Assembly: GCA_963821925.1 (NCBI GenBank)
Contig: CAWGFO010000009.1
Location: 558,001 to 622,000, forward strand
DNA: 64,000 nucleotides
Reading direction: 5' to 3'
Source: JAOUEA01 sp963821925
GTDB lineage: Bacteria; Actinomycetota; UBA4738; HRBIN12
The notes beneath the pieces were generated by a model, which worked only from the letters and a program-made list of their open reading frames with translations, was not told the DNA's origin and searched no databases. The position numbers and the translations under genes are program-made. Of this stretch, positions 8,849 through 18,458 are shown in pieces (the stretch's first letter is position 1; each line of letters begins with the position of its first letter).

Positions 8849-9582
8849 CCTCGCGCGTCGCGGTCGTCACGGGCGCCACGCGCGGCATCGGCCGGGCGTG
8901 CGCGGTCGAGCTGGCGCGCGCCGGGTGGTCGGTCGCGGTCGGCTACCGCAGCGACGAGACCGCCGCGAAGGACACCCTGGCCGAGCTCGAGGCCGCCGGC
9001 ACCCCGGGCATGACCGTCTTCCTGGACACGACCGACCAGGCGAGCGTGCAGGAGGGGTTCCGCCGGGTGGCCGACGAGATGGGGAACGTCACCGGCCTCG
9101 TGAACAACGCCGGGTTCAGCCAGGACGGGCTGCTCCTGAAGTACTCGATGGACACCTACGACAAGGTGATGGACACGAACGTCAAGGGCGCGTTCATCTG
9201 CGCGCAGTCCGCGATGCGCGGGATGCTCCGCGAGCGATGGGGCCGGATCGTGAACATGTCGAGCGCGGTCGCGCTGCGCGGGAACGCCGGTCAGACCGTC
9301 TACGGCGCCTCGAAGACCGCGCTGATCGGCCTGACGAAGGCGCTCGCCCGCGAGGTCGGCGGCAAAGGCATCACGGTGAACGCGGTCTGCCCCGGGCTCG
9401 TCGACACCGAGATGACCTCGCACCTCGAGGAGAAGGCGCGGGCGTTCTACCTGGACCAGACGCCGATCGGGCGCACCGCCACGCTGGACGAGGTGGCCTC
9501 GGTCGTGCGGTTCCTGATGTCGGAGGAGTCGTCGTACGTGAACGGCGCCGTGATCCCCGTGGACGGGGGTCTCACGGCGTAG
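8845..9582 (+). CDS. fabG: 3-oxoacyl-ACP reductase
   Basis: FabG reduces 3-ketoacyl-ACP with NADPH. It is a 245-residue short-chain dehydrogenase with the cofactor loop GATRGIG at residues 10-16, the NNAG motif and catalytic Y-x-x-x-K in YGASK. The frame is open further upstream, but the GTG at 8845 overlaps the fabH stop by four bases and places the Rossmann fold right at the N terminus. Its place between fabH and acpP supports a fatty-acid role over other short-chain dehydrogenases. Confidence 0.95.
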   Translation: MTSRVAVVTGATRGIGRACAVELARAGWSVAVGYRSDETAAKDTLAELEAAGTPGMTVFLDTTDQASVQEGFRRVADEMGNVTGLVNNAGFSQDGLLLKYSMDTYDKVMDTNVKGAFICAQSAMRGMLRERWGRIVNMSSAVALRGNAGQTVYGASKTALIGLTKALAREVGGKGITVNAVCPGLVDTEMTSHLEEKARAFYLDQTPIGRTATLDEVASVVRFLMSEESSYVNGAVIPVDGGLTA

Positions 9583-9646
9583 TCGTGTCGGGGGTCCGAC
9601 CACTAGCCTGTGGCGGACCGGAAGGGACCACAGGAGGAACAGACAG

Positions 9647-9892
9647 ATGACCGATCGTTCGGATATCGAGGCCCGCGTCAAGAAGGTGCTGGCCGAGCAG
9701 CTCGCCGTCGACGAGGCGCAGGTCGTGCCCGACGCGCGCTTCGCCGAGGACCTCAACGCCGACTCGCTCGACCTCGTCGAGGCCGTGCTCGCCCTCGAGG
9801 AGGAGTGGAGCATCGAGATCCCCGAGGAGGAGATGGAGTCCGTCAAGACCGTCGGGCAGGCCATCGACCTCGTCGCCACGAAGGTCGGCTGA
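9647..9892 (+). CDS. acpP: Acyl carrier protein
   Basis: This 81-residue acidic protein carries growing acyl chains on 4'-phosphopantetheine. The attachment serine is S40 in the NADSLDLVE motif, and the rest is the usual four-helix pattern. A strong AGGAGG sits upstream of the ATG at 9647, as expected for an abundant protein. It lies 64 bases after fabG and 36 before fabF. Confidence 0.97.
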   Translation: MTDRSDIEARVKKVLAEQLAVDEAQVVPDARFAEDLNADSLDLVEAVLALEEEWSIEIPEEEMESVKTVGQAIDLVATKVG

Positions 9893-9928
9893 GCCGGCCG
9901 TCCCACGTCCATCGCCGAAAGGAACGCG

Positions 9929-11164
9929 TTGAGCGCACGTCGCAAGGTCGTCATCACCGGCATCGGGCCGGTCACCCCGATCGGGATCGGCGTCGACGCG
10001 TTCTGGGAAGGGCTGCGCACCGGCCGCAACGGCGTGCGTGAGATCAGCCGGTTCGACCACTCCGACCTCCCCGTGAGCGTGGCGGGCGAGGTTCAGGACT
10101 TCGTGCCGACGGACTTCCTCGAGGTGAAGGAGGCCCGGCGCACCGACCCGTTCGCGCAGTACGCGATCGCCTCGGCGATGCTGGCCTGGGAGGACGCGGG
10201 CAACCCCGAGGTCGCCTCCGAACGCGGGGGGGCCATCTACGCGACCGGGATCGGCGGCGTACAGACCCTGTTGAACCAGCACAACGTGCTGCTCGAGAAG
10301 GGTCCCGGTCGGGTCTCGCCGTTCATGGTCCCGATGCTGATGGCGAACGCCGGCGCCGGTCACATCGCGATGAAGTTCGGGCTCACGGGCCCCAACTACT
10401 GCACGGTGTCGGCGTGCGCCTCGTCGAACCACGCGATCGGCGAGGGGATGCGGCTGATCCGCGACGGGTACCTCGACCTCTGCGTGGCCGGTGGCTCCGA
10501 GGCCGCCACGATCCCGTTGACGGTCGCGGCGTTCGCACAGATGACCGCGCTGACGAAGAACCCGGACCCCGAGACCGCGTCGCGCCCGTTCGACGCCGGG
10601 CGCAACGGGTTCGTGCTCTCGGAAGGTGGCTGCGCGCTGATCCTCGAGAGCGAGGAGCACGCGGCGGCGCGCGGGGCGCGCGTCTACGCGGAGGTGGCCG
10701 GCTACGGCGCGTCCGACGACGCCCACCACATCACCGCCCCGGACCCGAAGGGCTCGGGCGCCACGCTCGCGATGCGCTGGGCGCTCCAGGACGCCGGCGA
10801 GGAGCCGGCGGCCGTCTCGTACGTGAACGCCCACGGTACGTCGACGCCCCTGAACGACGCGGCCGAGACCGCCGCGATCAAGGCGTCGCTCGGCGACGAG
10901 CTCGCCCATTCGGTCGCCGTCTCGTCGACGAAGTCGATGACGGGGCACATGCTCGGCGCGGCCGGCGCGGTGGAGGGTGCGGTGTGTGCGCTGGCCATCA
11001 CGAACGGCATGATCCCGCCGACGATCCACTACGAGACGCCCGACCCCGACTGCGACCTCGACGTGACGCCGAACGACGCCCGCGAGCTCGACGTCACGCT
11101 CGCGCTCTCGAACTCGTTCGGGTTCGGCGGCCAGAACGCCTGCATCGCCTTCCGCAAGGTCTAG
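9929..11164 (+). CDS. fabF: 3-oxoacyl-ACP synthase II (KAS II)
   Basis: FabF elongates acyl-ACP by decarboxylative condensation with malonyl-ACP. It has 411 residues with nucleophile C163 in TVSACASS, a first histidine in NAHGTSTP and a second in TGHMLGAAG. I chose TTG at 9929, preceded by an AAAGGA site, because it begins the conserved VVITGIG strand at the expected place. It ends the fab operon. Confidence 0.96.
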   Translation: MSARRKVVITGIGPVTPIGIGVDAFWEGLRTGRNGVREISRFDHSDLPVSVAGEVQDFVPTDFLEVKEARRTDPFAQYAIASAMLAWEDAGNPEVASERGGAIYATGIGGVQTLLNQHNVLLEKGPGRVSPFMVPMLMANAGAGHIAMKFGLTGPNYCTVSACASSNHAIGEGMRLIRDGYLDLCVAGGSEAATIPLTVAAFAQMTALTKNPDPETASRPFDAGRNGFVLSEGGCALILESEEHAAARGARVYAEVAGYGASDDAHHITAPDPKGSGATLAMRWALQDAGEEPAAVSYVNAHGTSTPLNDAAETAAIKASLGDELAHSVAVSSTKSMTGHMLGAAGAVEGAVCALAITNGMIPPTIHYETPDPDCDLDVTPNDARELDVTLALSNSFGFGGQNACIAFRKV

Positions 11165-11209
11165 ACGCCGCAGGTTCGTCGACGAACATCGGCGTGCGAG
11201 ACTGACGCC

Positions 11210-11608
11210 GTGAGCGCCCTTCCGCCGCCGCCGGGATCCCCGGAGTGGGGACCGAACCCACCCTCCTACGGCGCCCCGCCGTCGCCGTCGCTTCCTCGCT
11301 GGCGGCAGGCGAAGGCCGGATGGATCCTGCTGCATCTCGCGATCGGCGGCGCGATCTGGTTCGGGCTGGAGTTCGCGATGGGCTTCGTGATCGCGATCGC
11401 CGGTCGTACCTATGACCGCTCCATCGAGACCGACCAGGCGCTCGGCCTGTGGACGCTCCTGTTGCTGATCGCCTCGGTGGCCGGGTGGATCCTGTTCGTG
11501 TACCTGAAGGCGTCCCTGCCCGTGCGGTGGGCGGTCCTCGTCGGCGTGATCGCGGTGCCGTTCGTGGGCACAGCGATCACGCTCCTCGATCGGCTGCCCC
11601 AGGCCTGA
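11210..11608 (+). CDS. Small three-helix membrane protein, unknown role
   Basis: I do not recognise this 132-residue protein. It has a proline-rich cytosolic-looking N terminus (about 1-30), then three hydrophobic segments (about 40-62, 77-99 and 105-125). The start is the GTG at 11210. A GAGACT six bases upstream may be a weak -10 box. It follows fabF by 45 bases but has no visible link to lipid synthesis. Confidence 0.6.
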   Translation: MSALPPPPGSPEWGPNPPSYGAPPSPSLPRWRQAKAGWILLHLAIGGAIWFGLEFAMGFVIAIAGRTYDRSIETDQALGLWTLLLLIASVAGWILFVYLKASLPVRWAVLVGVIAVPFVGTAITLLDRLPQA

Positions 11609-11682
11609 CCTGCGCCGTGCGCGATCCGTCGCGGCCCTGTGACGTTCCTGTCGCGGCCCTCCCGTGGCGTGGGCCGCCCGGC

Positions 11683-11688
11683 TACGCT
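11683..11688 (+). promoter_or_regulatory. -10 box TACGCT of leaderless lipoprotein gene
   Basis: TACGCT lies six bases before the ATG at 11695 and there is no Shine-Dalgarno site. It supports that start and a leaderless mRNA. Confidence 0.6.
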
Positions 11689-11694
11689 CCGGCG

Positions 11695-12423
11695 ATGCGC
11701 CGGCTGACGACCGCCCTCGCCCTCTCCCTGGCGCTCCTCGCCGCTGCGTGCTCGAAGCCCCCACCGCCGGAGGGCTCGACCCGGACGACGATCACGACCC
11801 CGAGCGGGATCGAGCTCGAGGCGATCGAGCTCGGCGACGGCCCGAAGGTCGCGGTCCTCTCGCACGGGGCCACCGGCACGAAGGAGGACTTCTACCCGAT
11901 CGCCGAGGCGTTCGCGGCCGACGGATGGCGCGTGATCGCCTACGACGGCCCCGGCGTCGGCGCCTCCACCGGCACGAACGGCCAGGACCGCGAGGAGGCC
12001 CTCACGGCCGTCGTCGACCACGCCCGGGCGACGGGTGCCGAGGCCGTGGTGCTGATCGGCGGCTCGATGGGGGCGGGGCTGTCGCTCGCGATGGCGGCGC
12101 CGCTCCACGCGGACGCCGTCGTGAGCCTCTCGGCCCCGGCCACCGCGTACGACGCCCTCGACGCGGCGCGGGCGATGCCCGACGAGATCGCGGTGTTCGT
12201 CGCCGCCGCGGAGGACAACGAGCCGTACGCGAGCGAGGCGCGCGACATCGCCGACGCCGCCGGGGTCGAGGCCGTGATCGTCAGCGGGAGCGGTCACGGG
12301 AGCGGCGTGTTCAAGGACCATCCGGAACTGCTCGACCGCGTGATCGCGTGGGCCGACGAGGCGGTGGCGGGGAGCGCCGGGCCGTCCGCGACGGCGAGCC
12401 TCGAGGCGAGCCCGACCCCCTAG
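11695..12423 (+). CDS. Alpha/beta-hydrolase lipoprotein
   Basis: This 242-residue protein is predicted to be an exported, membrane-anchored hydrolase. It begins with a signal sequence ending in the lipobox LAAAC (C19). The mature part is an alpha/beta-hydrolase fold with oxyanion-like SHGATG, a nucleophile elbow GGSMG and a C-terminal histidine in GSGHGSG. The substrate is unknown; an esterase or small peptidase is possible. An earlier in-frame start exists, but the ATG at 11695 gives the signal peptide and has a -10 box just upstream. It overlaps the convergent beta-lactamase-family gene by four bases. Confidence 0.75.
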   Translation: MRRLTTALALSLALLAAACSKPPPPEGSTRTTITTPSGIELEAIELGDGPKVAVLSHGATGTKEDFYPIAEAFAADGWRVIAYDGPGVGASTGTNGQDREEALTAVVDHARATGAEAVVLIGGSMGAGLSLAMAAPLHADAVVSLSAPATAYDALDAARAMPDEIAVFVAAAEDNEPYASEARDIADAAGVEAVIVSGSGHGSGVFKDHPELLDRVIAWADEAVAGSAGPSATASLEASPTP

Positions 12424-14064
12424 GCGTCGAGCGCGCGGTACCAGCGCCCGCCGTTGAACCCGACGGTCGTCGTGACGCCCTCGATCTCGTCGAGGAACGT
12501 GACGCGTTGCGGCGTCCGCGGCTCCCCCACCGCGAAGCTGCCGTCGTCGAGCGGGGTGAGGCGCTCCTCCACGCCGTCGGGCGGGGACAGGAACCAGAGC
12601 GCACCGCCGCGAGCGAAGATCCGAAGGGTCGGAGCCCAGGGATTGTTGCTGCGGTACAGGCCTTCCCGTCCGTCCCAGCCGTCGGGCAGCGCCGGCGCCT
12701 CCGCGAGCGCACGGCCGGCCGGGGCGAAGCGATCGGGGCCGTGGACGAGCTCGGTCACCGCTCCCTCGGCGTCCCGGAGCACCCGCAGCAGGTACCGGTC
12801 GCGCGACGGATGCGGCACGAGGAAGGCGTCGTCGACGTCGGGCCAGCGTTCGAGCTCGACCCCGATCGCGCCGTCGCGCAGGCGGAGTCCGTCGTCGGTC
12901 GCGACGAGCTGGATCTCACGGTCGCCCACGTACGTGCCGGCCAGGGCGCCGGCGTTCGCGATCGCGGTCGGCGCGGGCGGATGCGGCATCGCCACGACCG
13001 GCTCGCCCCGGAGCGCGGCACGCACCGCGTCGAGCGCGTACCGCACGACCGGCTTCTTGTCGCCGCCGCCGTTCTGGAGGGCGATCGCCCCGATCCCCGT
13101 GTCGACGTCGACCATCAGGAGCGCCGTGTACCCGACCATCCCCCCGGAGTGCTGCACGAAGGTGCGCCCGTCCTCCTCGGACGTCCACAGCCCGTAGCCG
13201 TACCGCTCCCCCTGGCGGGCGCCCGGCTCGTCCATCACTATCCGCGGCTCGACGAACCGCTCGAACGCCTCGGGAGACAGGATCGACGTCTCGTGTCCGT
13301 CGACGAGCGTGCGGCCGCGACCCAGCAGCATGCGAGCGTAGGCGCTCATGTCGAGCACGTTCGAGACGATCGAGCCGTCGGCGGTGGTGCTGACGATCCA
13401 CCGGGCGGGCGCGAGCGGGATGCCCCAGGTGCGGCGGCCGATCGTCGAAGAGCGGCTCGTAGCCCTCCGCGATGTTCAGCCGGGTCTCGTTCGTGATCGC
13501 GGCCTCGGTCGACGCCATGCCGAGCGGAGCCAGGATCCGCTCGCGGAGCAGCTCGGGCATCGGCGTCTGGGTGACGCGCTCCAGCACGGCGCCGACCAGC
13601 TTCCAGCCGTCGTTCGAGTACCAGAAGCGCTCGCCGGGGGCCGTCGTCGGCGCGAGCGTCCGCAGGATCGCGAGCGCCCCCGGACCGGTCGGCGACTCTT
13701 CGGTGCCGATCGGCAGACCGCTCGTGTGCGTCATCAGGTGGTGCAGCGTGATCGGTCCGAACGGCTCCGCCAGCCCGAGCCACGGGAGCAGCTCGTTGAC
13801 GCTGACCTCGAGGTCCAGGCGACCGGCCTCGGCCTCCTGGATGGCGATGATCCCGGCGAACGACTTCGAGATCGAACCGATCTCGAACCGGGTCTCGGGG
13901 CGCACCGGCGCGTTCGCCCCGACGTCGGCGAGCCCGCGCACGACGACCCCGAGGACGTCCTCGGCGTCGGTCACGGCGAGGGCGAACCCCGCGGCATGGG
14001 TCTGCGGCAGGTGGTGCTCGACCGCCTCACCGATCCGCTCGAACGCTTCCTCGAGCCCGGGCAT
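12420..14064 (-). pseudogene. Serine beta-lactamase/D-peptidase family gene, frameshifted
   Basis: The gene encodes a penicillin-recognising hydrolase (class C beta-lactamase, esterase or D-aminopeptidase type). The N-terminal part has S64-x-x-K67 in GSISKS and Y149-S-N151. The C-terminal part, in another frame, has an HSGG motif and a beta-rich tail. The reading frame changes near 13416: upstream the frame gives AEGYEPLFDDRPPHLGHP, and homology-like sequence resumes one base later with LAPARWIVSTTADG. Joined, it would have about 548 residues, long for this family because of the extra C-terminal domain. No signal peptide is seen. The break may be a sequencing error. Confidence 0.75.
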
Positions 14065-14073
14065 CGGCGGGAC

Positions 14074-14481
14074 CTACGCTCCGAAGAACAGGGCCAGCTC
14101 GCGGGCGGCCGACTCGGGAGAGTCGCTGCCGTGCACGATGTTCTCCCCGATCAGCGTGGCGTAGTCACCGCGGATCGAGCCCGGCGGCGCGTCGACGGGG
14201 TTCGTCGGCCCCATCAGGGTCCGCCAGCACGTGATCGCGTCCTCGCCGGTGATCTTCGCGACCACCACGGGCCCGCCGGTGATGAAGTCGACGAGCTCGC
14301 CGAAGAACGGCTTCTCGCGGTGCTCGCCGTAATGCTCCTCGGCAGTTCCGGGCGGGATCGTGAACAGCTTCATCGCCTCGATCGTCAGCCCCTTGGCCTC
14401 GACGCGGCGCAGGACCTCGCCCACCAGACCGCGCTGCACGCCATCCGGCTTCACGATGAGCAGGGTGGATTCGATCGCCAT
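14074..14481 (-). CDS. ndk: Nucleoside diphosphate kinase
   Basis: Ndk equilibrates nucleoside di- and triphosphates through a phosphohistidine. The 135 residues match the family length, with H117 in ENIVHGSDS and the nucleotide motif around GPTNP. An AGGAG site about ten bases upstream supports the ATG at 14481. It follows folC by two bases, in the conserved valS-folC-ndk order. Confidence 0.97.
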   Translation of the reverse strand: MAIESTLLIVKPDGVQRGLVGEVLRRVEAKGLTIEAMKLFTIPPGTAEEHYGEHREKPFFGELVDFITGGPVVVAKITGEDAITCWRTLMGPTNPVDAPPGSIRGDYATLIGENIVHGSDSPESAARELALFFGA

Positions 14482-14483
14482 AG

Positions 14484-15779
14484 CTACCGGTCTCCTAGGG
14501 GGTCACCGAGCGCCCGACGGGCGTCCGCGACAGTGTACAGAGAGCCCGTCACGAGGATCAGATCGCCCTCGTCGGCCCCCGCGCGCGCGGCATCGAGCGC
14601 CTCGGCCACGCTCGCGTGCACGGTCACCGGCTTGCCCTCGGCGCCGAACCGCTCGGCGATCGGGAGGGCGTCGCCGCTGCGCTCGCTCTCGTTGCGGGCG
14701 GCGTACGCGACGTCGGCGAGGGGCGCGAGCTCGGCCACGATCCCCTCGAGGTTCTTGTTCCCGCTCACCGAGATCACCAGGTGCAGCCGGTCCCACGTGA
14801 AGAACTCGCGGAGCGCCGCGGCGAGCGCCTCGGCGGCGGCCGGGTTGTGCGCGCCGTCCAACATGATCGTGGGCTGGCGGGCGGCCACCTCCATGCGGCC
14901 GGGCCACCGCACGCCCGCGAGCGCCTCCCTGGTCGTCTCCTCCCCCAGCGGCTCCTCGACGAGCGCCTCGAAGGCGACGATCGCGGCGGCGGCGTTGCGC
15001 GCCGCGTGCTCCCCGAACATCGGCAGGAACAGGTCGTCGTAGGTGCCGTGCAGTCCCTTCACCCGGAGCGACTGGCCGCCGACCGCCGTGAGCCGGTCCT
15101 CCAGCTCCCAGTCGCGGAACTCGAGCTTCAGGTCGGCCCCGACCTCGGCGCACCGGGCCTCGATCACCTCGAGGGCGTCGACGTCCTGCTCCCGGCTCAC
15201 CGCCACCTTCCCGGGCTTGATGATCCCGGCCTTCTCGCCGGCGACCTCGTTCACGGTGGCGCCGAGCTCCGGATGGTCGAGCGCGATCGGCGCCAGGACC
15301 GCCACGTCGCCCTCGACGAGGTTCGTGGCGTCCCACCGGCCGCCCATCCCGACCTCGAACACGCCGAGCTGCACGGGCCGATCGGCGAACCACAGGTACG
15401 CGAGCGCGGTGAGCGCCTCGAAGTAGGTCACGCGTTCGTCGGATTCCTGGTCCACGAGCTGCAGGAACGGCAGCAGGTGCTCGTACTCCGAGGCGAACTC
15501 CGACGCGGTCATGTCCTGGCCGCACACCGACAGGCGCTCGGTGACCTCGAGGAGGTGGGGCGACGTGTAGAGGCCCGTCGTCAGGCCGTGCGCGCACGCG
15601 ACCGCGGTAGCGATACGCGCGACCGTCCCCTTGCCGTTCGTGCCGGTGACGTGGATCGACGGGTAGGTCAGCTGCGGGTCGTCCATGAGGGTGGCGAGCC
15701 GCAGGATCCGCGAGAGGTCGGGCAGCATCCGCGTCTCGCGTCGCGCGTCCAGCTCGGCGATCGCCTCGCGGTAGTCCAT
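14484..15779 (-). CDS. folC: Folylpolyglutamate/dihydrofolate synthase
   Basis: FolC adds glutamate to dihydropteroate or folates with ATP, which keeps folates inside the cell. The 431 residues show the P-loop HVTGTNGKGT, the Omega-loop region TSPHLLEV and the Mur-ligase motif LDGAHNPAA. A much longer open frame runs into valS, but the ATG at 15779 gives the normal N terminus. It sits eight bases after the valS stop. Its product also feeds the tetrahydrofolate needed by the methyltransferase operon at 35.9-41.3 kb, though no regulatory link is seen. Confidence 0.95.
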   Translation of the reverse strand: MDYREAIAELDARRETRMLPDLSRILRLATLMDDPQLTYPSIHVTGTNGKGTVARIATAVACAHGLTTGLYTSPHLLEVTERLSVCGQDMTASEFASEYEHLLPFLQLVDQESDERVTYFEALTALAYLWFADRPVQLGVFEVGMGGRWDATNLVEGDVAVLAPIALDHPELGATVNEVAGEKAGIIKPGKVAVSREQDVDALEVIEARCAEVGADLKLEFRDWELEDRLTAVGGQSLRVKGLHGTYDDLFLPMFGEHAARNAAAAIVAFEALVEEPLGEETTREALAGVRWPGRMEVAARQPTIMLDGAHNPAAAEALAAALREFFTWDRLHLVISVSGNKNLEGIVAELAPLADVAYAARNESERSGDALPIAERFGAEGKPVTVHASVAEALDAARAGADEGDLILVTGSLYTVADARRALGDPLGDR

Positions 15780-15787
15780 GGACGCCC

Positions 15788-18445
15788 TCAGCCCAGCTCG
15801 GCGAGCTGTGCGTCGACCTCGGCGAGCTGCGACACGAGCCGGTCGTGCTTCTCGCGCTCCTGGGCCACGACCTCGGGCGCCGCCTTCGCGAGGAAACCCT
15901 CGTTCGCGAGCTTCTTCGACGCCCGCGCGAGCGTGGCCTCGAGGTCGCCGCGTTGCTTCGTCAGGCGCTCGCGCTCGGCGCCCGCGTCGAACAGGTCGGC
16001 GGACAGCTCGACCCAGCCCTTCGTCAGCGCGACCCGGGTCGTGCCGGTCACCTGCGCTCGGTTCGCGTCCACCACCTCGAGGGTGACTCCGGCCAGCCGC
16101 AGCGCCGCATCGGCCTGCGAGCGCACGACCTCCGCGAGCTCGCCCCGAACGCCGGCCGCGGCGGGGAAGCGATCCTTCGGTGAGATCCCGTGCTTCGAAC
16201 GGAACTGACGGATCGCGGTCACGATCTCCTGGACGGTGCCCAGGGCCACCTCGGCACCCGGATCCTCGTGCGCCTCGGTCACGACCGGCCACGACGCGAG
16301 CGCGAGCGACGCGGGCTCCGGCAGGCCGAACCGCTGCCAGATCTCCTCGGTGACGAACGGCACGGTCGGATGGAGCAGCCGCAGCGTCCGCTCGAGCACC
16401 CAGGCGAGCACCTGTGTGGCGTCCTCGCCGTCCTGCCCGCCCCCGTCGAGCCGGCCCTTCTCGAGCTCGAGGCCCCAGTCGCAGAACTCGGACCAGACGA
16501 ACCGGTAGAGGGCCTGCGCGGCGTCGGCGAACCGGAACTCGTCGAGGGCCGCATCCACCTCGCCGAGGCACGCCTCGTGGCGCGACAGGAGCCAGCGCTC
16601 GGCGAGGGTGAGCCGCTCCGCGGGCGGGAGCGCGGGCGCGCCTCCCGGATACGCGCGGAGCACGAGGCGCGAGGCGTTCCACAGTTTGTTCGCGAAGTTG
16701 CGGCCGCCCTCGATCGCCTCCTCGGACAACGGGATGTCCTGCTGGCCGCCGGTCGCGGCGCGCGCGAGCGAGAACCGCAACGCGTCGGCGCCGTACCGGT
16801 CGATCATCTCCATCGGGTCGATCACGTTCCCGAGGGACTTGGACATCTTGCGGCCCTGCTGGTCGCGCACGAGGCCGTGGATCACGGCCGCACGGAACGG
16901 CACGTCCCCCACCAGGAACAGGCCCGACATGATCATGCGGGCCACCCAGAGGTAGAGGATCTCGTAGCCCGTGACGAGCACGGCGTTCGGATAGAAGACC
17001 CGGAGGTCGTCGGTCTCGTCGGGCCAACCGAGCGTCGAGTACGGCCAGAGCTGCGAGGAGAACCAGGTGTCGAGGACGTCCTCGTCCTGGTTGAGCTGGC
17101 CGCTCCCGCACTCGACACAGGCCGTCGGGTCGTCGATCGCCACGGTCACGTGGCCGTCGGGGCAGTACCAGGCCGGGATCCGGTGGCCCCACCAGAGCTG
17201 CCGCGAGATGTTCCAATCGCGCAGGTTGTCGAGCCATGCGGTGTACGAGCGCTGCCAGCGCTCGGGCGAGAACGCGACCCGGCCGTCGAGCGCGGCCTCC
17301 TTCGCGGGACCGACCAGGCCGCTCACCTTCACGAACCACTGGAGGCCGGCGATCCACGGCTCGATCTCGGAGTGGCAGCGATAGCAGTGCCCCACCGCGT
17401 GCCGGTACGGACGTTCCTCCGCCACGAGCAGGCCCTTCGCCTCGATCGCGTCGCGCACGGCCGTGCGAGCGGCGTACCGGTCGAGGCCGCGGAACTCGGA
17501 CGGCACCGCGTCGTTCAGCGTCGCGTCGGCGTTCAGGATGTTGATCAGCGGCAGCCCGGTGCGCTGCGCGATGTCGAAGTCGTTCTGATCGTGGGCGGGC
17601 GTGACCTTGACGGCGCCGGTGCCGAACTCCCGGTCGACGTGGTGGTCGACCACGATCGGGATCTCACGCCCGTCGAAGGGGTGGGTGACCGTCGTTCCGA
17701 CGAGCGCGGCGTACCGCTCGTCGCCGGGATGCACCGCGATGCCGGTGTCGCCGAGCATCGTCTCGACGCGCGTGGTCGCGACCTCGATCGCCCCCGAGCC
17801 GTCGGAGAGCGGGTAGCGGAAGGTCACGAGCTCGCCGTCGACCTCGTCATGCTCGACCTCGGAGTCGCTCAGACCCGTGTGGTCGGTCGGACACCAGTTC
17901 ACGAGCCGCTCGCCCCGGTAGATCAGGTCGGCCTCGTACAGGCGCACGAACGCGACGCGCACCGCACGCGAGAGGCCCTCGTCCATCGTGAACCGCTCGC
18001 GCGTCCAGTCGAGCGAGGCGCCCATGCGCTTGATCTGCTCGACGATCTCGCCGCCGTACTGTTCCTTCCAGGCCCAGACGCGATCGACGAAGGCCTCACG
18101 ACCCAGGTCGCGGCGCTCGATGCCCTCCTCGCGGAGCTTGCGTTCGACCACGACCTGGGTGGCGATCCCCGCGTGATCCATCCCCGGGACCCAGAGCGCC
18201 TCGAAGCCCTGCATCCGGGCCCGGCGGATCAGCGTGTCCTCGAGCGTGCGTCCAAGGGCGTGACCGACGTGCAGGCGCCCGGTCACGTTCGGCGGCGGGA
18301 TCACGATGCAGTAGGGGTCCTTGCCCGAATCCGGGTCGGCCGTGAAGTACCCGCGCTCGACCCAGGTCTCGGCCCATCGGGGCTCGACCTCCTGCGGATC
18401 GTAGCGGGTCGCCATCTCGGCGCCGGCGCGCGCGGTGTCGGACAT
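15788..18445 (-). CDS. valS: Valyl-tRNA synthetase
   Basis: This class I synthetase charges tRNA-Val. It has 885 residues with the HIGH-type motif H59-V-G-H, a large CP1 editing insertion, K533-M-S-K-S, an anticodon-binding domain and a C-terminal coiled coil (about 820-885). I chose the ATG at 18445 because TAGACT at 18453-18458 is a -10 box seven bases upstream. A longer frame to 18532 overlaps the YihY gene, and a start at 18415 is also possible. Confidence 0.96.
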   Translation of the reverse strand: MSDTARAGAEMATRYDPQEVEPRWAETWVERGYFTADPDSGKDPYCIVIPPPNVTGRLHVGHALGRTLEDTLIRRARMQGFEALWVPGMDHAGIATQVVVERKLREEGIERRDLGREAFVDRVWAWKEQYGGEIVEQIKRMGASLDWTRERFTMDEGLSRAVRVAFVRLYEADLIYRGERLVNWCPTDHTGLSDSEVEHDEVDGELVTFRYPLSDGSGAIEVATTRVETMLGDTGIAVHPGDERYAALVGTTVTHPFDGREIPIVVDHHVDREFGTGAVKVTPAHDQNDFDIAQRTGLPLINILNADATLNDAVPSEFRGLDRYAARTAVRDAIEAKGLLVAEERPYRHAVGHCYRCHSEIEPWIAGLQWFVKVSGLVGPAKEAALDGRVAFSPERWQRSYTAWLDNLRDWNISRQLWWGHRIPAWYCPDGHVTVAIDDPTACVECGSGQLNQDEDVLDTWFSSQLWPYSTLGWPDETDDLRVFYPNAVLVTGYEILYLWVARMIMSGLFLVGDVPFRAAVIHGLVRDQQGRKMSKSLGNVIDPMEMIDRYGADALRFSLARAATGGQQDIPLSEEAIEGGRNFANKLWNASRLVLRAYPGGAPALPPAERLTLAERWLLSRHEACLGEVDAALDEFRFADAAQALYRFVWSEFCDWGLELEKGRLDGGGQDGEDATQVLAWVLERTLRLLHPTVPFVTEEIWQRFGLPEPASLALASWPVVTEAHEDPGAEVALGTVQEIVTAIRQFRSKHGISPKDRFPAAAGVRGELAEVVRSQADAALRLAGVTLEVVDANRAQVTGTTRVALTKGWVELSADLFDAGAERERLTKQRGDLEATLARASKKLANEGFLAKAAPEVVAQEREKHDRLVSQLAEVDAQLAELG

Positions 18446-18452
18446 GGCGCCG

Positions 18453-18458
18453 AGTCTA
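18453..18458 (-). promoter_or_regulatory. -10 box TAGACT of leaderless valS
   Basis: Read on the minus strand, TAGACT ends seven bases before the valS ATG, with no Shine-Dalgarno site between. The box also overlaps the stop of the upstream YihY gene. Confidence 0.6.

Noticed and set aside
6796..10029. Very long minus-strand open frame (over 1000 codons) antisense to the fab operon
   Set aside because: High GC suppresses stops in antisense frames. The translation is rich in R, A, H and G with no family features, while the plus strand has five well-known genes.
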